A DNA stretch of 64,000 nt from contig NZ_CP007509.1 in NCBI RefSeq assembly GCF_000661915.1, forward strand, positions 4,415,501-4,479,500, read 5' to 3'. The stretch is from Stutzerimonas decontaminans. Its GTDB lineage: Bacteria > Pseudomonadota > Gammaproteobacteria > Pseudomonadales > Pseudomonadaceae. Position numbers and translations under genes: made by a program. Of this stretch, positions 9,173 to 20,392 are shown piece by piece. The first letter of the stretch is position 1. Each line of letters begins with the position of its first letter. The notes under the pieces were generated by a model. It did no database searches and was not told where the DNA came from. It saw nothing but the letters and a program-made list of their open reading frames with translations.

Positions 9173-9291
9173 CAAAGGGGACACACTGCCAGCGCCGTCC
9201 GTTCCGCTGACAACCGCGCATGCTGCGCAGCGCTGCCAAACAGTCGAACAGCGCTGGCGTGGCGTGATCAGACCGCCACGCCACCCTTCAC

Positions 9292-11109
9292 TCAGCCCTC
9301 GATCTCTATCAAGACTTCTCCCGGGTTCACCCGGTCACCTTTGGCAACATGAACCGCTTTGACCGTTCCGCCCATGGGCGCCTGGATTTCGGTTTCCATC
9401 TTCATCGCTTCGCTGATCAGCACGGCCTGGCCGGCCTTGACCACGTCGCCTTCCTTGACCAGTACGTCGACCACATTGCCCGGCATGCTGGTGCTGACAT
9501 CGCCCGGTCCGCTGGCCTGCTTGCGCTGGCTGCCACCGCTGCCGCCGACGAAGTTGTTCAATGGTTCGAACACCACTTCCTCCGGCATGCCGTCAATGGA
9601 GAGGAAGAAGTGCCGCTTGCCCTCGCCCTTGACGCCGACACCGGTGATGTCGACGCGGTAGGTCTCGCCGTGCACGTCGATGACGAACTCAGTCGGCACG
9701 CCCCCGCCGCTGGCAGCGCTGGCCGTGGTGCCGTCGGGAATCGGCAGCAGCACTTCCGGTTGCAGGGTGCCGGCCTCGCGCTCCTCAAGGAACTTGCGAC
9801 CGATGTCGGGGAACATGGCGAAGGTCAGCACGTCTTCTTCGGATTTGGCCAACGCACCGATTTCCTGGCGCAGCCTGTCCAGCTCCGGCTTGATCAGGTC
9901 GGCCGGGCGCACCTCGATGATTTCCTCGCCGCCAATGGCCTGGCGCTGCAGCTTGGCGTCGATGGTGCCCGGCGCCTTGCCGTAGCGGCCCTGCAGGTAG
10001 AGCTTCACCTCATTGGTGATGGTCTTGTAGCGCTCGCCGGCAAGCACATTGAAGAACGCCTGGGTGCCGACGATCTGCGACGTCGGGGTCACCAGCGGCG
10101 GGTAACCGAGATCCTTGCGTACGCGCGGAATCTCGGCGAGCACTTCATCCATGCGGTTGAGCGCGCCCTGCTCCTTCAACTGGTTGGCCAGGTTGGAAAT
10201 CATCCCGCCCGGCACCTGGTTGACCTGCACGCGGGTATCGACGCCGGTGAATTCGCTTTCGAACTGGTGGTACTTCTTGCGCACGGCGTAGAAGTACAGG
10301 CCGATCTCCTGCAGCAGCTGCAGATCGAGGCCGGTGTCATACGGCGTGCCACGCAAGGCCGCGACCATCGACTCAGTGCCGGGATGGCTGGTGCCCCAGG
10401 CCATGGAGGAAATCGCCGTGTCGATGTGGTCAGCGCCGTTCTCGATGGCTTTCAACTGGCACATGCTGGCGACACCAGCGGTGTCGTGGGAATGGATGAA
10501 CACCGGCAGGTCGATCTCGGCCTTCAGCGCGCGCACCAGATCACCGGTGGCGAATGGCGTGAGCAGGCCGGCCATGTCCTTGATGGCGATGGAATCGACA
10601 CCCATGTCGCGCATCGCCCGTGCCTGCTCGACGAACAGCTCGACGGTGTGCACCGGGCTGGTGGTGTAGGCGATGGTGCCCTGGGCGTGCTTACCGGTCT
10701 TCTTTACCGCGCGAATGGCAGTTTCCAGGTTACGCACATCGTTCATCGCATCGAAGATGCGGAACACGTCGATGCCGTTGTCGGCCGCCTTGGCACAGAA
10801 GGCCTCGACCACGTCATCGGCGTAGTGCCGGTAACCCAGCAGGTTCTGCCCGCGCAACAGCATCTGCAGACGGGTATTGGGCAGCGCTGCCTTGAGCTGG
10901 CGCAGGCGCTCCCAGGGGTCTTCCTTGAGGAAACGCACGCAGGCGTCAAAGGTTGCGCCGCCCCAGACTTCCAGCGACCAGTAGCCGACGCGGTCGAGCT
11001 TTTCGCAGATCGGCAGCATGTCTTCGGTGCGCATGCGAGTGGCGATGAGCGATTGGTGAGCATCACGCAGGATGGTGTCGGTAACGGTGATTTTCTTCTG
11101 AGCAGTCAT
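9292..11109 (-). CDS. pycB: Pyruvate carboxylase subunit B (oxaloacetate decarboxylase alpha-like, biotinylated)
   Basis: The 605-residue protein has an HMGL-like TIM-barrel carboxyltransferase domain (TDTILRDAHQSLIATRMRTE at the start, WGGATFDACVRFL), a conserved PYC/OADA domain, and a C-terminal biotinyl domain with SEAMKMETE (biotin lysine about K570). Together with the adjacent biotin carboxylase it forms the two-subunit pyruvate carboxylase of pseudomonads: pyruvate + HCO3- + ATP to oxaloacetate. It starts 10 bases after pycA ends. No membrane beta/gamma decarboxylase subunits are nearby, which argues against a Na+-pumping oxaloacetate decarboxylase. The order pycB-pycA with divergent pycR matches P. 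aeruginosa. Confidence 0.94.
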   Translation of the reverse strand: MTAQKKITVTDTILRDAHQSLIATRMRTEDMLPICEKLDRVGYWSLEVWGGATFDACVRFLKEDPWERLRQLKAALPNTRLQMLLRGQNLLGYRHYADDVVEAFCAKAADNGIDVFRIFDAMNDVRNLETAIRAVKKTGKHAQGTIAYTTSPVHTVELFVEQARAMRDMGVDSIAIKDMAGLLTPFATGDLVRALKAEIDLPVFIHSHDTAGVASMCQLKAIENGADHIDTAISSMAWGTSHPGTESMVAALRGTPYDTGLDLQLLQEIGLYFYAVRKKYHQFESEFTGVDTRVQVNQVPGGMISNLANQLKEQGALNRMDEVLAEIPRVRKDLGYPPLVTPTSQIVGTQAFFNVLAGERYKTITNEVKLYLQGRYGKAPGTIDAKLQRQAIGGEEIIEVRPADLIKPELDRLRQEIGALAKSEEDVLTFAMFPDIGRKFLEEREAGTLQPEVLLPIPDGTTASAASGGGVPTEFVIDVHGETYRVDITGVGVKGEGKRHFFLSIDGMPEEVVFEPLNNFVGGSGGSQRKQASGPGDVSTSMPGNVVDVLVKEGDVVKAGQAVLISEAMKMETEIQAPMGGTVKAVHVAKGDRVNPGEVLIEIEG

Positions 11110-11119
11110 GGTTCGTTCC

Positions 11120-12535
<1,416 letters not shown>

Positions 12536-12663
12536 GCTGTCTTCCCTCGGATCGTTGAGCAGGCGACCCGCGTGCGGGTCATGATCACTCGCATTTGCAA
12601 CGAGCCGTTTCACCCTACGCCCGCCGGGGTGATTACTGAAAATGAATAATTGTTTGCTTAAGG

Positions 12664-12679
12664 ATAAGTAATTACTTAT
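12664..12679. promoter_or_regulatory. Perfect 16-bp palindrome between pycA and pycR
   Basis: ATAAGTAATTACTTAT is fully self-complementary and sits in an AT-rich patch inside the otherwise GC-rich divergent region between pycA (start 12535) and pycR (start about 12774). Its position is what one expects of a LysR-type operator (PycR is inferred to bind here), but the sequence alone does not prove which protein uses it. Confidence 0.6.
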
Positions 12680-12773
12680 AGATGTCCCGAATCGCGCATC
12701 AAACTGACCGATTGGACAGGCACGCCGCCGACCATGACCTAGTCGACCTTTATCTGAAATTGCAGAGAACGTG

Positions 12774-13733
12774 ATGCGAAAATCGCTTATGCGCATGACA
12801 TTGCGCCAGCTTCAGGTCTTCCGCGCAGTATGCGAGACGCGCTCCTACAGCCGTGCCGCCGAGGAAATGGCGCTGACCCAGCCCGCCGTCAGCTTGCAGA
12901 TTCGCCAGCTTGAGGAATTGGTCGGGCAACCGCTGTTCGAGTACGTCGGCAAGAAGCTCTATCTCACCGATGCCGCCGAAGCGCTGCAACGCGCCAGCAC
13001 CGACATCTTCGGTCGGCTGGACAGCCTCGACATGCAGCTCTCGGATCTGCAGGGCTCGCTACAGGGCCAGCTCAACCTCGCGGTGGAATCCAGCGCCAAG
13101 TACGTCACGCCGCACCTGTTTGCCGCGTTCAAGCGCCTGCATCCGGAGGTCAGCCTGCAGCTGGTGGTGGTCAACCATGCCCAGGCAGTCAAGCGCCTGT
13201 CGGTGAGCCGCGATGACCTGCTGATCATGTCCCAGGTGCCCACCGACATGGATCTGGAGTTCATGCCCTTTCTGAACAACCCGATCATCGCCGTGGCGCC
13301 GCCCGACCATCCGCTGTGCCACGCTGCGACGCTATCCCTGCAGGACCTTACCGGCTACCCGCTGTTGGTGCGCGAGCCGGGTTCCGGCACGCGGCGGGCG
13401 GGCGAAGACTACCTGCGCCAGAAACGCGCGCATTTCGCCCAGACCATCCAGGTCGCCTCGCTGGATGCCCTGCGTGAATGCGTGGTGGCTGGGCTCGGCC
13501 TGGCTCTGCTGCCGCGGCATGCGGTACATCTGGAGCTGGCCAGCGGACTGCTACGCGAGCTGCCGGTGGTGGAACTGCCGCTGTACCGCAGCTGGTGCGT
13601 GGTGCATTCGCGCGGCAAGCGCCTGAGCCCGGTAGCCCAGGCGTTCTTCGCCTTCCTCCGTGAAGAGCGCGCGCAGATCAGTGTGCTGGCGGAGCGCTTC
13701 GCCGGCTCACCGACGACTCCCGCAGCGAGCTGA
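12774..13733 (+). CDS. pycR: LysR-type transcriptional regulator (PycR-like)
   Basis: The 319-residue protein has an N-terminal winged helix-turn-helix (TLRQLQVFRAVCETRSYSRAAEEM, then LTQPAVSLQIRQLEELVGQPLFEY) and a C-terminal substrate-binding domain of the CbbR/CysB-like type. It diverges from pycAB in the same arrangement as P. aeruginosa pycR, so it probably controls pyruvate carboxylase genes. Several starts are possible: GTG 12771, ATG 12774, ATG 12789, ATG 12795; conservation begins at the last (MTLRQLQ). A weak AGAGA precedes 12774. Its last 56 bases overlap the small minus-strand gene that follows. Confidence 0.85.
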   Translation: MRKSLMRMTLRQLQVFRAVCETRSYSRAAEEMALTQPAVSLQIRQLEELVGQPLFEYVGKKLYLTDAAEALQRASTDIFGRLDSLDMQLSDLQGSLQGQLNLAVESSAKYVTPHLFAAFKRLHPEVSLQLVVVNHAQAVKRLSVSRDDLLIMSQVPTDMDLEFMPFLNNPIIAVAPPDHPLCHAATLSLQDLTGYPLLVREPGSGTRRAGEDYLRQKRAHFAQTIQVASLDALRECVVAGLGLALLPRHAVHLELASGLLRELPVVELPLYRSWCVVHSRGKRLSPVAQAFFAFLREERAQISVLAERFAGSPTTPAAS

Positions 13734-13890
13734 GCACCAGCGCATCGGCGTAATCGTTCAGTTCGGCATGCAGCTGGCGCTGTTCGGTATAGCTTTCGAT
13801 GGCACGGCGAAAGCGCATGCGGCGCTCATCCTGCTGTTTGCGACGGGTCTTGCTGTCGAGCTGGCCGTTGTCGTCGGTGTGCCGGAGCAT
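13678..13890 (-). CDS. Small basic hypothetical protein (70 aa)
   Basis: The 70-residue product is charged and arginine-rich (KTRRKQQDERRMRFRRAIESYTEQRQLHAELNDYADAL), resembling small conserved pseudomonad proteins with an RRxIExYxEQRxLxxEL pattern (the PA3496 type, from memory). Start ATG 13890 has GGGAG 8 bases upstream. It is tail-to-tail with pycR and overlaps its 3' end by 56 bp. No signal peptide or membrane segment. Function unknown; the good ribosome site and composition support a real gene, but the overlap keeps confidence moderate. Confidence 0.55.
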   Translation of the reverse strand: MLRHTDDNGQLDSKTRRKQQDERRMRFRRAIESYTEQRQLHAELNDYADALVLSSLRESSVSRRSAPPAH

Positions 13891-13992
13891 GAGGCGATCT
13901 CCCAGAACAGGTAAGGAGAGATCAGCATCAACGCAGTGGATGACAACCTGAAGTCAGGGTGATTACGCGGCAATGAAGGCGCAACGAAGCCC

Positions 13993-14859
13993 TCAGTCGT
14001 CGTGCGACTTGACCTTCTGCGGTGACAGGCGAAGGCTGCGCAGACTGCGCTTCACGCTCTTGAGGTGATTGACCAGGCTCGGCCCGCGAGCCATGGCGAC
14101 GCCCATTGCCAGCACGTCGATTACCACCAGATGGGCGATACGTGAGGTCAGCGGGGTGTAGATCTCGGTGTCCTCCTGCACATCGATGGCCAGATTGATG
14201 GTGGCCAGCTCGGCCAGCGGCGTCTGGCTCGGACACAGGGTGATCAGCGTCGCGCCGGATTCACGCACCACGTTGGCGGTGATCAGCAGATCCTTCGAGC
14301 GCCCGGACTGCGAGATGCAGATCGCCACGTCGGTGGGCTTGAGCGTCACCGCCGACATGGCCTGCATGTGCGGATCGGAATAGGCCGCAGCCGACAGCAG
14401 CAGGCGGAAGAATTTGTGCTGGGCATCGGTGGCCACGGCACCCGAGGCGCCGAAACCGTAGAACTCCACCCGCTCGGCACTAGCCATGGCCGTGATGGCG
14501 CGCTGCAAGGCCTCGGGATCGAGCCGCTCGCGCACTTCCATCAGGGTATGCAGGGTGGTGTCAAAGATCTTCAAGGCGAAGTCGGCCACCGAATCGTTCT
14601 CGCTGATGGCGAACTGACCAAAGCTGGCACCAGCGGCCAGGCTTTGCGCCAGCTTGAGCTTCAGATCCTGGAAGCCCAGGCAGCCGATGGCGCGGCAGAA
14701 ACGCACGATGGTCGGCTCGCTGACACCCACCACATGGGCCAGGTCGGCCATGGAACTGTGCATCACCGAGGCCGGATCGAGCAGGACATGGTCGGCCACT
14801 TTCAGCTCCGACTTCCGTAGCAGGCTTCTGGATTGGGCGATGTGCTGCAGCAGATTCAC
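13993..14859 (-). CDS. hexR: HexR-type transcriptional regulator (RpiR family, SIS domain)
   Basis: The 288-residue regulator has an N-terminal HTH of the RpiR family (about residues 1-75, with VVGVSEPTIVRFCRAIGCLGFQDLKLKL) and a sugar-phosphate-binding SIS domain (VEFYGFGASGAVATDAQHKFFRL, then CISQSGRSKDLLITANVVRESGA). HexR represses glucose catabolic genes and is released by KDPG. It diverges from zwf, and a sequence identical in type to HexR operators lies between the two starts. The same neighbour order is found in P. aeruginosa next to the pyc genes. Confidence 0.88.
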   Translation of the reverse strand: MNLLQHIAQSRSLLRKSELKVADHVLLDPASVMHSSMADLAHVVGVSEPTIVRFCRAIGCLGFQDLKLKLAQSLAAGASFGQFAISENDSVADFALKIFDTTLHTLMEVRERLDPEALQRAITAMASAERVEFYGFGASGAVATDAQHKFFRLLLSAAAYSDPHMQAMSAVTLKPTDVAICISQSGRSKDLLITANVVRESGATLITLCPSQTPLAELATINLAIDVQEDTEIYTPLTSRIAHLVVIDVLAMGVAMARGPSLVNHLKSVKRSLRSLRLSPQKVKSHDD

Positions 14860-14944
14860 GTTCCGGACTCGCTATGCTCTCGTCTGATGGCTTTGCTCGG
14901 GCGCGATCGGCGCCGCTGAGCCGTCAGCGGGTTGTAGTGGGGCG

Positions 14945-14959
14945 GTAGTTATACTACAA
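14945..14959. promoter_or_regulatory. HexR operator between hexR and zwf
   Basis: GTAGTTATACTACAA (reverse complement TTGTAGTATAACTAC) matches the HexR palindrome TGTARTWWWAYTACA reported for gammaproteobacteria. It contains TATACT, a candidate -10 element for zwf, so bound repressor would block transcription. A further half-site TTGTAGT lies just upstream at 14932-14938. Confidence 0.82.
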
Positions 14960-15001
14960 GCCTCGCCACGACGCCCATTTTTTGGCCCTGGGAGAGAATC
15001 G

Positions 15002-16444
<1,443 letters not shown>

Positions 16445-16994
16445 TCTGCCCAACCTGCAACTAACTCAAACTTCGCCACAGCCCCCGTATTATCTGAGAT
16501 AGAGCGGATCGGAACAATTCCAGAAATAGCCGGATACGGCCTTGGCAACTAGCCTGAGCAACTAGCGCAGCCTTGGCCGTCATCGACCGTCGTATGCACG
16601 CCATATCAGCTAAATATAATTACTCGCGCGAAGCGCATATCTGCAGCATTTCTGCCCCGACTCTCCGCTTGATCTCCCTGCCGCATTTCCCTGGCCGAAA
16701 GACCAGCACGGGACAACCAGCATGCGCGTCAGAAAATGGAGCGCAACCCATAGAACATAAGGCTTTCAGCGCTTTATGGCCGCTCATCGCCGAACTCGTG
16801 CAGCTCCTCACAGTCCAACTTCTTGGATTGATTTACACATAAAATCCCAACTAGCCGATCAGCTCCGGCACATCGAAAAGAAACAGACTGAAACATCCTT
16901 GGCGCAATCGCTTCTATCACGCGGCATTCAGCGATATATACGCGACCCTGCACTTCGCATATTACGAAGTTCGGGTTGAGAAACTTTGCCGGAT
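16445..16994. other. Long intergenic region upstream of the ectoine operon
   Basis: About 550 bases without a convincing gene. The stretch is AT-richer than its surroundings. Two short plus-strand frames (16573-16842 and 16776-16979) lack ribosome sites, typical codon use and recognisable content. The right end holds a 19-bp inverted repeat and the likely ect promoter. No terminator is evident right after zwf. Confidence 0.6.
16952..16970. promoter_or_regulatory. 19-bp inverted repeat just upstream of the ect promoter
   Basis: ACTTCG - CATATTA - CGAAGT, perfect 6-bp arms around a 7-base AT-rich centre. It ends 5 bases before the -35 element, an activator or upstream operator position. No regulator gene adjoins the operon, so the binding protein is unknown. 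Confidence 0.5.
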
Positions 16995-17005
16995 ATGCCT
17001 ACCCT
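16976..17005 (+). promoter_or_regulatory. Likely osmotically controlled ect promoter
   Basis: TTGAGA (16976-16981), an 18-base spacer, and TACCCT (17000-17005). As I recall, the same -35/-10 pair with an unusual GC-containing -10 has been described for the P. stutzeri A1501 ect operon, where it responds to osmotic stress. If it is used, transcription starts near 17012, downstream of the ATG usually taken as the ectA start. Confidence 0.65.
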
Positions 17006-17576
17006 AATAAGGAATTCAATCAACAACCCCAAAGGCATTGTTTTGAGTTTCCCCACCGTAGTGCTCCGTCGCCCAACCGACGGCGACGGTTACAACCTGC
17101 ATCAGCTGGTGGCGCGCTGCCAGCCCCTCGATACCAATTCGGTCTACTGCAACCTGCTGCAGTGCTCCGATTTCGCCGACACCGCCATCGCCGCAGAGAA
17201 CGCCCAGGGCGAACTGGTTGGTTTCATCTCGGGTTACAGCCCCCCTGCCCGGACGGACACGCTGTTCGTCTGGCAGGTCGCCGTCGACAGTTCGATGCGC
17301 GGTCAGGGCCTGGCCCTGCGCATGCTGCTGGCGCTGACGGCCCGTGTGGCCCGTGAGCACGATGTGCGCTTCATGGAAACCACCATTTCCCCGGACAACG
17401 CGGCGTCGCAGGCACTGTTCAAGCGGGCCTTCGACCGGCTGGGTGCCGACTGCACCACGCGCACGCTGTTTTCCCGCGCTGCGCACTTCGGCGGGCAGCA
17501 CGAGGACGAGGTGCTCTACCGCGCCGGCCCGTTCACCGTTTCCCATCTAGAAGAAGAGCTCAAGGAGCACGCATGA
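16995..17576 (+). CDS. ectA: L-2,4-diaminobutyrate acetyltransferase
   Basis: The 193-residue GNAT enzyme acetylates diaminobutyrate at the gamma amino group, the second ectoine step. It begins its conserved part at [22 protein letters not shown], contains [19 protein letters not shown] (acetyl-CoA loop) and [14 protein letters not shown]. Its last codons overlap ectB by 4 bases (ATGA). The start is uncertain: ATG 16995 gives the usual annotated N-terminus, but the likely promoter -10 lies inside it, and TTG 17043 with AAAGG upstream would give a 177-residue protein beginning [11 protein letters not shown]. Confidence 0.92.
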   Translation: MPTLIRNSINNPKGIVLSFPTVVLRRPTDGDGYNLHQLVARCQPLDTNSVYCNLLQCSDFADTAIAAENAQGELVGFISGYSPPARTDTLFVWQVAVDSSMRGQGLALRMLLALTARVAREHDVRFMETTISPDNAASQALFKRAFDRLGADCTTRTLFSRAAHFGGQHEDEVLYRAGPFTVSHLEEELKEHA

Positions 17577-18850
17577 AAACTTTTGAACTGAATGAATCCA
17601 AGGTTCGTAGCTATTGCCGTTCCTTCCCCGTGGTCTTCAACCAGGCCCAGGGCGCCGAGCTGGTCACCCAGGACGGCAAGCGTTACATCGACTTCCTCGC
17701 CGGTGCCGGCACGCTCAACTACGGGCACAACCACCCGGTACTCAAGCAGGCGCTGCTCGAGTACATCCAGAACGACGGCATCACTCACGGCCTGGACATG
17801 TACACCGCGGCCAAGGAGCGTTTCCTCGAAACCTTCAACCGTCTGATCCTCGAACCGCGCGGCATGGGCGACTACCGCATGCAGTTCACCGGCCCGACCG
17901 GCACCAACGCGGTCGAGGCGGCGATGAAGCTGGCGCGCAAGGTCACCGGACGTAACAACATCATCAGCTTCACCAACGGCTTCCACGGCTGCAGCATCGG
18001 CGCGCTGGCCGCAACCGGCAACCAGCATCACCGCGGTGGTTCGGGCATCAGCCTCACCGACGTCAGCCGCATGCCGTACGCCAACTATTTCGGCGACAAG
18101 ACCAACACCATCGGCATGATGGACAAGCTGCTCTCCGACCCCTCCAGCGGCATCGACAAGCCGGCCGCGGTGATCGTCGAGGTGGTGCAGGGCGAAGGCG
18201 GACTGAACACCGCGTCGACCGAGTGGATGCGCAAGCTCGAGAAGCTCTGCCGCAAGCACGAGATGCTGCTGATCGTCGACGACATCCAGGCCGGTTGCGG
18301 CCGCACCGGGACCTTCTTCAGCTTCGAAGAGATGGGCATCCAGCCGGATATCGTCACGCTGTCCAAGTCGCTGTCCGGCTACGGCCTGCCGTTCGCCATG
18401 GTGCTGCTGCGCCAGGAGCTGGACCAGTGGAAGCCGGGCGAGCACAACGGCACCTTCCGCGGCAACAACCATGCGTTCGTCACTGCCGCCGCAGCCGTCG
18501 AGCACTTCTGGCAGAACGACGAGTTCGCCAACAGCGTCAAGGCCAAGGGCAAGCGCATTGCCGACGGCATGCAGCGCATCGTCCGCCGGCACGGCCCGGA
18601 TTCACTGTTCCTCAAGGGCCGCGGAATGATGATCGGCATCAGCTGCCCGGATGGCGACATCGCCGCCGCCGTCTGCCGTCACGCCTTCGAGAACGGTCTG
18701 GTGATCGAAACCAGCGGCGCCCACAGCGAAGTGGTCAAGTGCCTCTGCCCGCTGATCATCAGCGACGAGCAGATCGACAAGGCGCTCGCCATCCTCGACA
18801 AGGCGTTCGCCGCCGTGATGAGCGAGCAGACCGAAAACCAAGCTTCCTGA
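17573..18850 (+). CDS. ectB: Diaminobutyrate--2-oxoglutarate transaminase
   Basis: The 425-residue class III PLP aminotransferase makes L-2,4-diaminobutyrate from aspartate semialdehyde and glutamate, the first ectoine step. Visible marks: [12 protein letters not shown] near the start, [17 protein letters not shown], the [17 protein letters not shown] segment, and the PLP lysine about K265 in [13 protein letters not shown]. It overlaps ectA by 4 bases and ends 10 bases before ectC, so translational coupling in one operon is likely. Confidence 0.96.
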   Translation: MKTFELNESKVRSYCRSFPVVFNQAQGAELVTQDGKRYIDFLAGAGTLNYGHNHPVLKQALLEYIQNDGITHGLDMYTAAKERFLETFNRLILEPRGMGDYRMQFTGPTGTNAVEAAMKLARKVTGRNNIISFTNGFHGCSIGALAATGNQHHRGGSGISLTDVSRMPYANYFGDKTNTIGMMDKLLSDPSSGIDKPAAVIVEVVQGEGGLNTASTEWMRKLEKLCRKHEMLLIVDDIQAGCGRTGTFFSFEEMGIQPDIVTLSKSLSGYGLPFAMVLLRQELDQWKPGEHNGTFRGNNHAFVTAAAAVEHFWQNDEFANSVKAKGKRIADGMQRIVRRHGPDSLFLKGRGMMIGISCPDGDIAAAVCRHAFENGLVIETSGAHSEVVKCLCPLIISDEQIDKALAILDKAFAAVMSEQTENQAS

Positions 18851-18860
18851 GGTATTTGCA

Positions 18861-19262
18861 ATGATCGTCAGAACCCTCGCCGAGTGCGAGCAGACCGACC
18901 GCAAGGTCCACAGCAAGACCGGCACCTGGGACAGCACCCGCCTGTTGCTCAAAGACGACAACATGGGGTTCTCGTTCCACATCACCACCATCTACGCCGG
19001 CAGCGAGACGCACATCCACTACCAGAACCACCTGGAGTCGGTGTACTGCATGAGCGGCAATGGCGAGATCGAGACCATCGCCGACGGCAAGATCTACAAG
19101 ATCGAACCCGGCACGCTGTATATCCTCGACAAGCACGACGAGCACCTGCTGCGTGGCGGCAGCGAGGATATGAAGATGGCCTGCGTCTTCAACCCGCCGC
19201 TCAACGGCAAGGAAGTGCATGACGAGAGCGGCGTCTATCCGCTGGAGGCCGAAACCGTCTGA
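18861..19262 (+). CDS. ectC: L-ectoine synthase
   Basis: The 133-residue cupin enzyme cyclises N-gamma-acetyl-diaminobutyrate to ectoine. The cupin iron-binding part reads [21 protein letters not shown] and is followed by [14 protein letters not shown]. Length is normal for EctC. GAGG lies about 8 bases before the ATG. It sits third in ectABCD-ask; ectD follows after 58 bases containing a strong ribosome site. Confidence 0.96.
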   Translation: MIVRTLAECEQTDRKVHSKTGTWDSTRLLLKDDNMGFSFHITTIYAGSETHIHYQNHLESVYCMSGNGEIETIADGKIYKIEPGTLYILDKHDEHLLRGGSEDMKMACVFNPPLNGKEVHDESGVYPLEAETV

Positions 19263-19320
19263 TACCGGTTTACCGGGGCGGCCGCCGAGCCGCCCCCCAT
19301 CACAAGAAAAGGAGGTATGC

Positions 19321-20238
19321 GTGAACCCTATGCAAGCCGACCTGTATCCCTCGCGCCAGGAAGACCAGCCCAGCTGGCAGGAACGCCTGGATCCGGTCGT
19401 CTACCGCAGCGACCTGGAGAATGCGCCGATAGCGGCAGAGCTGATCGAGCGCTTCGAGCGCGACGGCTACCTGGTCATCCCCAATCTGTTCAGCGCCGAC
19501 GAAGTCGCGGTATTCCGTGCCGAACTCGAGCGCATGCGCCAGGACCCGGCCGTCGCCGGCTCCGGCAAGACCATCAAGGAACCCGACAGCGGTGCGATCC
19601 GCTCGGTGTTCGACATCCATAGCGACAATGATCTGTTCGCCCGCGTGGCAGCCGACGAGCGCACCGCCGGCATCGCCCGCTTCATTCTCGGTGGCGATCT
19701 GTACGTGCATCAGTCGCGGATGAACTTCAAGCCCGGCTTCACTGGCAAGGAGTTCTACTGGCACTCGGATTTCGAGACCTGGCACGTCGAAGACGGCATG
19801 CCGCGCATGCGCTGCCTGTCCTGCTCGATCCTGCTGACCGACAACGAGCCGCACAACGGCCCGCTGATGCTCATGCCCGGTTCGCACAAGCACTACGTGC
19901 GTTGCGTCGGTGCCACGCCGGAAAACCACTACGAAAAATCCCTGCGCAAGCAGGAGATCGGCATCCCCGATCAGAACAGTCTCAGCGAGCTGGCCAGCCG
20001 CTTCGGCATCGATTGCGCCACCGGCCCGGCCGGCAGCGTGGTGTTCTTCGACTGCAACACCATGCACGGCTCCAACAGCAACATCACGCCAAGTGCACGG
20101 AGCAATCTGTTCTACGTCTACAACCACGTGGATAATGCCGTGCAGCCGCCGTTCTGCGAGCAGAAACCCCGCCCGGCCTTCGTCGCCGAGCGTGAGAACT
20201 TCAAGCCGCTGGACATTCAGCCGCAACAGTATCTCTGA
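19321..20238 (+). CDS. ectD: Ectoine hydroxylase
   Basis: The 305-residue Fe(II)/2-oxoglutarate dioxygenase converts ectoine to 5-hydroxyectoine. The iron ligands are visible in WHSDFETWHVEDG (HxD) and DCNTMHGSNSN (distal His), with the family signature around them. GGAGG at 19311-19315 is 5 bases from GTG 19321, which I take as start; ATG 19330 is also in frame (302 residues, the commonly quoted length). Presence of ectD indicates hydroxyectoine production, typical of P. stutzeri. Confidence 0.95.
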   Translation: MNPMQADLYPSRQEDQPSWQERLDPVVYRSDLENAPIAAELIERFERDGYLVIPNLFSADEVAVFRAELERMRQDPAVAGSGKTIKEPDSGAIRSVFDIHSDNDLFARVAADERTAGIARFILGGDLYVHQSRMNFKPGFTGKEFYWHSDFETWHVEDGMPRMRCLSCSILLTDNEPHNGPLMLMPGSHKHYVRCVGATPENHYEKSLRKQEIGIPDQNSLSELASRFGIDCATGPAGSVVFFDCNTMHGSNSNITPSARSNLFYVYNHVDNAVQPPFCEQKPRPAFVAERENFKPLDIQPQQYL

Positions 20239-20392
20239 GGCGATCGGGCGCGTCTGATGACGGGCCCGATCCCCCGGCTTGGCCGATCGCTTATTGGCCC
20301 AGGGATGAACTCACTTCCAGCTCGTTGATCGACAGGTGCGCCAGCCGCGCCGGGCCCGTCAACGGCCTGCCAGATTCGGACGCAACATAAAG

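Noticed and set aside
9292..11109. Na+-pumping oxaloacetate decarboxylase alpha subunit
   Set aside because: No beta or gamma membrane subunits nearby and a biotin carboxylase partner is adjacent, so pyruvate carboxylase subunit B is the better call.
16573..16979. Two short overlapping plus-strand frames between zwf and ectA
   Set aside because: No ribosome site, no similarity to known families, unusual composition, and they run into the ect promoter region.
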